DNA from: Malassezia japonica
Taxonomy: Eukaryota; Basidiomycota; Malasseziomycetes; Malasseziales; Malasseziaceae
NCBI RefSeq assembly: GCF_029542785.1
Contig: NC_083374.1
Coordinates: 310,001 to 374,000, forward strand
Length of the DNA stretch: 64,000 nucleotides
Reading direction: 5' to 3'
The translations under genes and the position numbers were made by a program. How positions within the stretch are numbered: position 1 is the first letter of the stretch; each line of letters begins with the position of its first letter. The notes below the pieces were generated by a model that ran no database searches, was not told the DNA's origin, and saw only the letters and a program-made list of their open reading frames with translations. Positions 39,898 through 48,700 of this stretch are shown here, piece by piece.

Positions 39898-40300
39898 CTA
39901 CCAATACGATAGCAAAGTGACGCACGCCGCAGCGGCAAGGGGGAACGCGACGCTGCCCATCACCTGCTGCGCAGCGCTCACAAAGTGCGTGTCGTCCGGA
40001 CCGGCCGCGGTACCGACCGGCATCGGCGCGGAGGCTGTACCAGCCAGTCCTCCAGTCTTGATTTCACCCACCGTACCGGTAATAGGGGGCGGTCCCGAGG
40101 TCGAGTCTGTGTAAGCAAGTCGACGTACTGCCCGACGCACTCGTCGAGTTCGAGGCGGTGCTGTTGCCGGACGCCACCGACGACGAGTTTCCTCCACTGC
40201 TCGACGCAGCAGCGGATGATGACATTTGCGTTGGGCTTGCATTCTGCGCGCTTGCGCACGAAACCAGCGCCGCAACCGCGATCCACACAAACAGGCGCAT
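39898..40300 (-). CDS. Small secreted Ser/Thr-rich protein, probable GPI anchor
   Basis: Two exons (40129-40300, 39898-40106) with a 22-nt intron (40107-40128) encode 126 residues. A clear signal peptide (MRLFVWIAVAALVSCASAQ) is followed by a Ser/Asn/Gly-rich region with several N-glycosylation sequons (NSS, NST). The C-terminus ends in a hydrophobic segment (VAFPLAAAACVTLLSYW) preceded by small residues, as in GPI-attachment signals. An ATG at 40360 would add 20 residues before the signal peptide and leave no gap to the next gene, so I prefer 40300. It is likely a cell-surface mannoprotein-like polypeptide. No family is recognisable. Confidence 0.7.
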
Positions 40301-40360
40301 GGTGTTGGTCTTGTTGAGCGAGGTTCTCCACGCGGAACTGACCGACCTCCACACATCCAT

Positions 40361-40801
40361 ATGGCGGGACGGGCGTCGAGCATCGACAGCGTCTCGACCG
40401 CATCCGACGCGACGGTCGAGGAATGGGAGGATGGCAACGTGAATCAGACCCTATTTGATGCAGACACAGAGGCTATTCCGCTGCGCACATTTGGCGGGCA
40501 ACCAGACGACGCCGGGCGGCGGACGTGGCCCCAGCGAGGGTACAAGCGGTACCTTCCCCACGACCGCGCGAGCCTCTGTATTCTAATTGGCGTGACGGCG
40601 CTCATCATTAGCGTCGTGCTCCTCATGCCATGGCTCGCAGGGTCTAGCGAAAGGCGCATTCCTAAGCATGCCGGAAATGCAACGTCGGCACCCGGCAATG
40701 TGACCAGCACGCTGCTTTCTCTTTCCTCTGTTTTGGACACCACTAGTTCGCTGGCGGTGCCGGGCGCGCCGGGCGCGCCGAGCGCGGCTTCGCCTGCGTG
40801 A
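40361..40801 (+). CDS. Small single-pass membrane protein of unknown function
   Basis: A single exon of 146 residues (MAGRASSIDSVSTASDATVEEW...). One hydrophobic segment (about 71-92, CILIGVTALIISVVLLMPWLA) follows an acidic and then basic cytosolic-type N-terminus. The C-terminal part carries two N-glycosylation sequons (NATSAP, NVTS) and a Pro/Ala tail, suggesting type II topology. It is divergent from the small GPI-type gene and lies upstream of another membrane gene that also has a long hydrophilic N-terminus. No known domain is evident. Composition and bounded ORF support coding, but no motif confirms it. Confidence 0.55.
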   Translation: MAGRASSIDSVSTASDATVEEWEDGNVNQTLFDADTEAIPLRTFGGQPDDAGRRTWPQRGYKRYLPHDRASLCILIGVTALIISVVLLMPWLAGSSERRIPKHAGNATSAPGNVTSTLLSLSSVLDTTSSLAVPGAPGAPSAASPA

Positions 40802-41085
40802 TTGTACACCATGATACCCACTGCGCTGCGCAGGCGATACCCTAGCAAAATCCGACGACCTATGTACGCTTTCCGTAGCACGACACTCGTTCTATGCGTC
40901 TCTCTTGTGCGTCTCTCTGCCGCACTCGCGGGTGTCGTTGCCCTTGCTTCCTGCTGGCAACGTACGCCATGCTGCGCTGCTGCGCCGCTTGGGGCCGATG
41001 CCGCGGCATTCCGGTGGGCGACCTTTTAGGTCACATGCGTGTTGGGGACAACACCAACACTCGGCAGTGTTTCACGCGAACGGCG
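40802..41085. other. Intergenic region before the LEA2-like membrane gene
   Basis: These 284 bp lie between two plus-strand genes. They are pyrimidine-rich near 40890-40950. A 72-codon frame (40811-41029) is hydrophobic but shows no family or codon signature, so I do not call it. The region probably holds the 3' end of the upstream gene and the promoter of the next. Confidence 0.35.
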
Positions 41086-42408
41086 ATGAGCGCGTACGGG
41101 TCGCAATCGTATCCCGCGCCCGAGTCCTACCGCGACTCGGGCGAGGGATGGGGCGATCATGCGACGTATCCCCAGTCGTATGACGAGCATTCGGCGTACC
41201 CCCAGCCCTACGGCGAGGAGTATGCCACCTACTCTCAGACACACGGCGAGGAGCAGGCGGCCAGTGCGTGGGCCATCCAGAGTGACGACGAGGAGGACGA
41301 TGCGGAAATCGACTCTGATGAAGGTGCGCAACCCTACTTACCCAGATTGGGACGTCTACCGCGACTTTAACAATATGAGCCAGTCTCAGAAGCCAGAAGG
41401 AGTGGCCGTCGTGCCGGTCCCCCAGCGGGATCAGGATTCGCTCCCGTCGCGGCGTACAGCAACAATCGGCGGCATTCCGCCGCATCATACCCGGCGGTCT
41501 GGTCCGCATCTCGTGTCGTTCCAGGACACGAGTGGCGCGTATCCCGTGACGTTTAGCGACAAACATGTGCACGAAATGCAAGGCAGCACCGCCGACCTCT
41601 CGCGGGGCTACTCGTTTGCAAATGACGACTCACGGCCATTTGCACACGACCTGGGCGACTCGGCCTTGGAGCTTGCGCCCCTTGGCGAGGAGTTTACTTC
41701 TGATGAGCACGAGCGAATGACGCGCAAGAACCAGCGGCAGCGCTGGAAGTACAGCCAGCTTGGCGCTGTCGACTCCTGGCTCAAAGGATACAAGCCAATC
41801 TGTGGATGGTTCGGACCGCGGGCGGCCGTTGCCATCGGATTTGCGTTTGTCGTGGTGCTGGGCATTGCGCTCTACTTTGTTGTCCCCCGTGTGCCGAGTG
41901 TGAGCCTGATTACGAACCAGCCCTTAAAGCCGCGCGACGGCGAGGGCGCGATGAACATCACCGGCTTCCCCACCGGCTTTGTGATGAACGGCACGCTCTC
42001 TATGCGCCTAGACAATACCGATGGATGGATTCCGTCGCACCTCAAGTCGCTGAACGCCGTCGTGAAGTATAAGCCTGCCAAGACCAAGGTCGGCGAGGGC
42101 AAAATTTCGGGCAACTGGATTGCCGGCCGGAAAGTGAGCTCGCTCAGTGTGCCCATCTATTTCAACTACAAGAGCTTAAACAGCACCGGTGACGAGACGC
42201 AGCTGGCCTTCCAAGGCGCATGCGCGCATCCATGTACGTCGATCCACTGACCCAGACCGCGGTGTCACCCGTACCAGTATGTCTCCCTGCTAACCCAGAC
42301 CTCGACCTCACGGTGGAAATCACCACCGACATCCAGGCCGTGCCGGGCACGCAGAAGAGCACCATGGATCTGACTAGCTACGCGTGCCCTTGGGTCTTGC
42401 CGAATTAA
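41086..42408 (+). CDS. Membrane protein with LEA2-like lumenal domain, unknown function
   Basis: Four exons (41086-41323, 41346-42233, 42256-42276, 42299-42408) with three 22-nt introns encode 418 residues. Exon 3 is only 21 nt. The N-terminus is Tyr/Pro/Gln-rich with loose YPQ(S/P)Y repeats and an acidic end (SDDEEDDAEIDSDE). A single membrane segment lies at about 236-259 (AVAIGFAFVVVLGIALYFVV). The rest resembles a LEA2/WHy beta-sandwich (NITGFPTGFVMNGTLSMRLDN..., LDLTVEITTDIQAV) with sequons. Proteins of this layout are known in fungi at vacuole or plasma membranes. I cannot name an orthologue. All four exons are needed to reach the stop at 42406-42408 in a continuous strand pattern. Confidence 0.75.
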
Positions 42409-42536
42409 CATATCCTGTATTTTGATTGGCTGGATCTGTATGCCCTATGACATGATCGACGCGTCCGACAGGCCCCGGAAAATGCACTGACGCTAAAGGG
42501 GTACTGGCATTTTCACCGTAGTGCTTTCTTCGCGCC

Positions 42537-44803
42537 ATGACACACTCCTCGTTTGAGCCCAGCGAAGTAGGGGGCGGCGCGAGTGGCGAGCATGGCTCCC
42601 ACTCGACCAGCCACTTTTTTACGGCTGCTGGGCACAAACTCAGCTCGATGTTGGCTCGGACCAACCTCGACGAGGAACAGCACCCAAACCTCAAAGTGCG
42701 CATCATGACATGGAATATGCACGGCACAATTCCGAAAGGTGACCTCGAGATCCTCCTGGGTCACTGCGATGTGTATCGGCCGGAGGAAGTACCGCCGCGC
42801 GAAGAAGGTATGCCGCCTCCGCTGCCGATGGACAACCAGCACCCCTATCACATGGTCGTGATTGCGTGTCAGGAATGCCCGTGGGGCGAGGGCGGTCAGC
42901 TCACCACAACGCTGCATACCGCGGGTGAGATTGGGAGCATGACGCTGGGGCGCGTGCGCGCGGCGCGCGATCTGCGCAGCGGCGAGCACAAGCGGAGCGA
43001 CACGACACCAACGATGCCTACTTCGCCCGAGCTAGATCGCGAGCTGCGCAACGCCAACTCCAAGGAGTCTCTCAACTCGCTTTCCGGGGGCCTCTCGCAG
43101 CGGCGCAAGGTCCAGCGGCCTCCACTCATGGTGCATATTGACGACATACCCGACGACAGCGAAAGTCCCCAGTCGCCTCGGTCCGAGGCTGGTTTCTCGG
43201 AGCCCAAGGGCGGGCGCGGCTGGAGTAAGATTTGCGAGGACTGGTACTGCCGTGCCAAGAACCCCACGCCGATTGCCTCGCCGGTCAGCTCGCCTATGCA
43301 AAACCGGGAGATGGACCTGGACATGCGCACCGTGGACTCCGCGCCGTCCGTGGGCCAGATGATGGACCGCGCGGGGATGCGCTCCAGCTCGGGCAATGTT
43401 ACACCCAGCGCCGAGTCGCAGGTATCCAGCGTGAATAGCGAGCCGCTGTCTCCGCCGGTCCTCCGCAATCCCCCTCGGCGCCTCGGCCCCTATGAATTGG
43501 TAATCAAAGAGCGGATGATGGGTTGCTACTCGGCCGTGTACGTCTGGCGGCCGTGCCGCGACCTGGTGCATGGCGCAAGCTCCAACATGGTCAAAAGCGG
43601 CCTCCTTGCTGGCCGCATGGGCAATAAAGGCGGCGTGGGAATCAGCATCCACTTTGGCACGCTCCGCCTCCTCTTTGTCAATGCCCACCTCGCAGGTATG
43701 TCGCACAGCTAACCCAGCGCACGCAAACAAGCTTGGAGCACGCTTCGATAATGTGACTCGCATCCAAAACGAGCTACGTGTGGACACATTCCTCCCCCCT
43801 GACGACCCCCGGAACAAACTCGAAGACATTACGGAGAAATTTGACCACGTATTCTGGTGCGGCGACCTAAACTGTATGTCTCTCTTCTGACCCAGTCCGC
43901 GTCGATATCACGCGAAAGCACGCCGATTGGCTCATCCAAAACAAGTCGTACGACCACGCGTTGGCGTTTGACCAGCTGCGAAAGGCGATGCGTGAGGGCC
44001 GGATCTTCCAGGGATTTGACGAGGCACCGATCCGATTCCCGCCCACGTACAAGTTTGACATTTTACGTGCGCAACTGCACCACGAGGGTGTGTCTGACGG
44101 CCGCGCATCGGTCGAGGAGTCGTTTGACTCGCCGCGCGCGCAGCGCTCTGTGTGGAAGCGCATGCTCGGCCGCTCGCCAAAGGAGGGGAAGAAGGCGCAC
44201 AAGGAAAACACGGCGACACTCGGCCGTAGCACGTCGCAGGACTCGCTCTCGAATGTCTCCGAGAGCTCGTCGATCATGGAAGAAGCGACGCAGGCCCTGC
44301 GCCAACACGGCTCTTTGTCAAATCTGGCCGAAGGCACGACTGAGAAGCCCATGGATTCCAAGCTGGCCTCGGTCATGAAGCAGACCAACCTGCGGCGGCG
44401 CACCTCGGCCGCGAGCTCTTTGCACTCTGGTGCGACGTACGACTCCAGCGCAAAAAAGCGCGTGCCGTCGTGGTGCGACCGCGTTTTATACCGCTCCAAC
44501 GGTTTTGCGCCACGAAACAAGCGCCGCTCCGTCTTTTCGCGGCGGCACAGCGACTACGCGCATCAGAGTCGTACGATCGACGACGACCCGGCGAACTACA
44601 CCGATGCTTCCAGGAGGAGTCTCGTGCATGCCCCGCTGCAATGGCTCCATGCCGTCACTGGTCGCGATGAGACGGTCGAGGCAGGTGGCACGGGCCACAT
44701 CACGGTGCTCGAATACCGCTCCATAGACGACGCCGAGGTCGAGCTCCTCGGCGCGCGCTCGGACCATCGCCCGGTGATCCTTAGCGCGGCCATCGGACTG
44801 TAG
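42537..44803 (+). CDS. Inositol polyphosphate 5-phosphatase family protein
   Basis: Three exons (42537-43695, 43718-43873, 43896-44803) with two 22-nt introns encode 740 residues. The fold motifs appear in order: RIMTWNMHG, VVIACQECPWG (metal Glu), then MGNKGGVGISIHF and FVNAHLAAH. FWCGDLNFRV follows, its GDLN/F junction created by splicing. PSWCDRVLY and ARSDHRPVI complete the set. The catalytic domain is interrupted by two long low-complexity Ser-rich insertions (about 150-300 and 520-640), which is unusual compared with Inp51-53. No Sac1 domain is present. It should remove the 5-phosphate from phosphoinositides such as PI(4,5)P2; the exact substrate is unknown. IES6 follows after 22 bp. 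Confidence 0.88.
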
Positions 44804-44825
44804 CTCCACATCCACGTGATCCACC

Positions 44826-45385
44826 ATGAGCGATGCGCTGAGCCCCGCCGAGGCGCTGTCGGTGTATGACGCGCCGAAGCCGTTCAAGTCGCGCACGTAC
44901 GTGGACCGTACGAGTGCTACGACCAACCGCCGGAACAAGTCGCTGAAGCAGATCTTGAACCAGGACCGCGACGCGCACCTCCAGCGCCTCGGCCTCCTGG
45001 ACAAGACCAAAAAGAAGAACGAGCCGAAGCGCCGCAAGACCGCCGCGGACACCGGATCGGCCCCTGAGTCTACCGAGGCGCCCTCGTCGCCCGCGGAGGA
45101 TGCAGCGGAGCCGAGTAGGCCGCCGCGTGGCGTGCCGACTTGTATGTCGCCCTGCTGACCCAGACACTTCGGTCGAGGCACCGCCGAGCTTGCTGCCTGC
45201 CAAGCACTACTGCGACGTGACAGGCCTGGTGGTACGTCGCTTGACTCACACAGGGCAACTATACCGATCCCAAGACGCGCATGCGGTATCACAGTGCCGA
45301 GATCTACGAAATTATCAAAGGATTCGCACCGGGTGTGGACAACTCGTACCTTGCCCTGCGTGGAAATGCTTCGCAGCTTATGTAG
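44826..45385 (+). CDS. IES6: INO80 complex subunit Ies6 (YL1-C domain)
   Basis: Three exons (44826-45141, 45164-45231, 45254-45385) with 22-nt introns encode 171 residues. The N-terminal motif PKPFKSRTYVDRTSATTNRR is typical of Ies6. Splicing creates the YL1-C domain (HYCDVTGLVGNYTDPKTRMRY..., SAEIYEIIKGF); without intron 2 removal the frame breaks inside it. Ies6 with Arp5 forms a module of the INO80 chromatin remodeller. A charged linker (about 60-105) separates the two parts. A CACGTGAT element (44813-44820) lies just before the ATG. The stop is one base from the convergent PET100 stop. Confidence 0.93.
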
Positions 45386-45386
45386 A

Positions 45387-45738
45387 CTAGATTAACCGTT
45401 CCTTGTCCGTCGCGCGCCAGTTGGCCATCCGCGCCGCCACCGGCACCTCGTTGATAATCGACTTGGCCGGCGCACTCGGTTTGTGTAACGACTCGCGCAG
45501 CTCCTCTGTCGTCCGTGGATGCCGCTGGGTGAGTAAAGATGCGTACGAATTCGGTCTCGGGGGGCGTAAAGCGGTCGCGGATCTGGGTCAGAGAAAATAC
45601 GTACCGGCCGCACATGCTTGTCGTACCACGCGGGGTCACCAAAGTAGATCATGAATCCCAGAGGAAACAAGAGATAGCTGCATTAGCACAAACGACCTAC
45701 AAGCCGAAGCGAAACACCTCCATGTTAGGGCCCGCCAT
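45387..45738 (-). CDS. PET100: Cytochrome c oxidase assembly protein Pet100
   Basis: Four exons (45701-45738, 45605-45677, 45547-45582, 45387-45524) with introns of 23, 22 and 22 nt (45678-45700, 45583-45604, 45525-45546) encode 94 residues. The start MAGPNMEVFRFGFYLLFPLG followed by YFGDPAWYDKHV is the Pet100 signature: a short matrix end, one membrane segment, then GDPxWY. The first two introns interrupt this signature, so the model is firm. Pet100 is an inner-membrane chaperone for a complex IV assembly intermediate. It is one of the most fragmented genes here for its size (three introns in 285 coding bases). It is convergent with IES6 and divergent from LTN1 (53 bp). Confidence 0.92.
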
Positions 45739-45791
45739 CCTGCACCGTGCGTGAAGGAAGAAGTGGATGACTAAGCTAGTCCCTTGCCACC

Positions 45792-48700
45792 ATGGGGAAA
45801 GGTACGCGGGGCAAGTCGTCCGCGTCCGCAGCCACACGCAAGAAGCAGGCCGCCAAGGCCGCCGCCAAGCATGGCGGTGGTGATGCGCCACCGCCGACGC
45901 AAAAAAGCGGCAAGAAATTGTCCAAAAAAGAACGCCAGGCGCTCAAAACGAAGAGCTACGTTCCGCCGCCGAAGCCGCCGCAGCCCCCGCCGTTTCCGCT
46001 GGACTCGATGGGCCTCGCGAGCCTGCTGCCGGCGGACCTGGTAGTACTGCTGCGCAAAGCGCTCAAGAAGGATATCGTGACGCGCGTGCGCACACTCGAA
46101 TCGCTCCTCGCCTGGATCCAGGGCAAGCCGGTCGACGAGCAGGAAGTGCTCAGCGACGAGGAGCGCAGCAGTGCGCTCCTCATCATGATTCCGTGCTGGG
46201 TGCACCTCTTTCCCCGCCTGGCACTGTCGCCGTCGCAGCGCCTGCGCTACCTCACGCTGCAGGTGCACAAGGAGCTCCTCCAGCTCCCCGATGTGCGCGA
46301 AGAGCTGACTGGCGCACACAATATCGAGCCGATTCTCGGATTCTGGGCGGTACTTGCGCATGATACGACCCGCTCCGTCGCGCGCCTCGCCCTCCAGCTC
46401 TGGAAGGACTCGGTGTCGTGGGAGGGCAGCGAGCAGCCGCCGCGTGTGCCTCTCAATGAATATACCACGACGCTCCTTGACCACCTGCGCCCGATCCTCT
46501 TGACTGAGTCGGCGTCGGTCGCACTCGCGCACTCGACCGCATCGCTGCAACTCTCGACGTCCAACGAGCCGCACCTCGACGCCAAGAGCCGCGACGAGAC
46601 GAATGTCGACGAAAGCGCCGACGAGCTCGACGCACGCCTCGTTGCAGGCGGCCTCGGCGCTCTAATCACCCTGATTCAAACCGCGCCGGAGCTCGATGAG
46701 ACGGAGCTCGAGTCGTTCGCCGAGTCGCCCACGCTCTGGACCTCGCTGCAGACGCGCACGTCGATGGAGGAGAGCACCATGCTTGGAAATGATGCGCCAC
46801 TCGTCCGCCAGCGCGCTTGGGCGCTCCTTGCGCTGCTTAATGCGCGTATGCCAAAGCTCGTCGACGAGCACCTCGATACGATCATGGCCCATGCCTTTAG
46901 CGGTGCCTGGGCCGAGCGCAACGTTGCTGTGCTCACGGACATGCTCGCAGCGCTCCTGCCGCTCTTGCGTCGCCGCCCGGATGCGTGGGAAGAGGACGAG
47001 GACGAGGAAGACGAGGATCCCTTCTCCGACTTTCTCACATGGGCGCAACTCGCCGGCGTACAGGCGCCACGGGTCTGCTTCCCGGCTGTGCTCGTGTTCC
47101 TGTCGACCGTGCCGCCTTCGGTGCTTCCGCCGACGACCGAGGCGGCGGCCGAGGTCCTGCGCCCACTCGTCGCGCTCGCACACGTGCTTGTGCAGAGCAC
47201 CGGCTCGATCGATCCCCTTGGCTGGGACGCGTACGCCTCGATGGTGTGCGAGTGCATTGCGTTCCTCGCGATGCGCATCCTGCGCACCGGCGACGACGAA
47301 GAGAAGCAAAGCGCCGTTGCACTTACCACCGAGCTGCTCTCGGTGGTGTGGGACGAGATGGTGATTGGGCGCGCTACCGACGTGCCGCGTATACCGGCGC
47401 GCTTCTGCAAAAAGACGGCGCGCGAGTGGGGCCGGTGCCTCGTCAAGCTCGATACCGAGGTGGATGGCCAGTCGGTGCTCGATGGCACGCTTGCGCATGC
47501 GCGTCGCGACCTGGACGCCGAGTTTGATCATGCGGATGAGGAGGCGACCCGGACCAGCCTCGACGCTGCCGAGGCGATGGGCAATGCGCTCACTGCTGCG
47601 CTCGACGCCGCCAATGCACGCAATCCGCCGCTGCCCACGCTGGCAGAGCGCATAGTTGCGCTTGGCAGCCGTCTGATCTTGCTGCTGTGCGCTGGTGCGG
47701 CATGCTCGATGGCCGCACTGCCGGTCCTCTCGAATGTCCTCTCCTCGCCACTTGGTCAGGGCGCACACGAGGCCAAGGACGCGCTGCACAAGGTCGCTAC
47801 GACGCATGCCGCACAGGCCGCCGCCCCGGCTGATGCCGCGGCATTCTACGAGGCGTACATGACGCTCGGCCAAGGCACTTCTGATGTCCACGATATCTGG
47901 ACCGCAGTGCTCGAGCAGAGCATGCCGCCGCACTTTTCGAGCCTTCCGCTGCTCCTGCGCATCGGACAGCACACGCCGCTGCCCGATGTTGCAATGCTTG
48001 CGCCGTGGCAGGCCTCGCTCAAGGCGTACCTCGCCGAGAACGAGCCCCCTCGCGACGTCGCGGCTGGCCTGCTGGGTGCGCCGCCTGCGCTGCTTGGCGA
48101 CGCCGAGGACGCGGTACTTGCGGCAGCGGCTACACACGTCCAGCGCAGCGCCGACGATGCATGGGCCGCCGCACTCGGTCAATGGCACGCATACGCGCCG
48201 GAAGAGCGCACGGCCCGCTTCTGCTCGGAGCCTGCGCTGCAGCGCGCGCTCCCGGCCGTGTATGCGGCCGGCTACCTTCACAATGTGGCCCAGGCACGCG
48301 ACCTGTGGAATGCGGTCGCTTCGGCCGCCTCGCAACCGCTGGATGCCTACGCAGTCAGTGCGCTGCGTGCGGCGATCCTCAAAGGCGATGTCCCTGCATC
48401 GGCCGTCTTTGCGGCCGCTCGTACGCTGCCGGGCGACGGTGTGCCGATTTTGCAGGTCCTTCCGGACAAGTCGCAGCTGGATGCAGCGCTGCTGCTTGCG
48501 CTTGACACGCCCATGGCCGAGTACCATATCCTGGATCCGCTCATACCGGTCAACCCGCTGCACGGCAACCCTGACTGGTTTGGCCTTGCATCAGTGCTGC
48601 ATGCGTACCTTGCGGCGCTTGAGCACGAGCGTGGCCTGGCCGAGCACATTGCCTACGCGCTCCCGCATCTCATCTATGCCGCGATCACGATCGAAGACGC

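Noticed and set aside
40811..41029. A 72-codon hydrophobic ORF between two membrane genes
   Set aside because: It has no family motif or start context and lies where a promoter is expected.
35103..42472. A 15-nt identity between the CDC6 and 5-phosphatase upstream regions (GACGCGTCCGACAGG)
   Set aside because: An exact 15-mer match within 64 kb of GC-rich DNA is expected by chance, and no wider similarity surrounds it.
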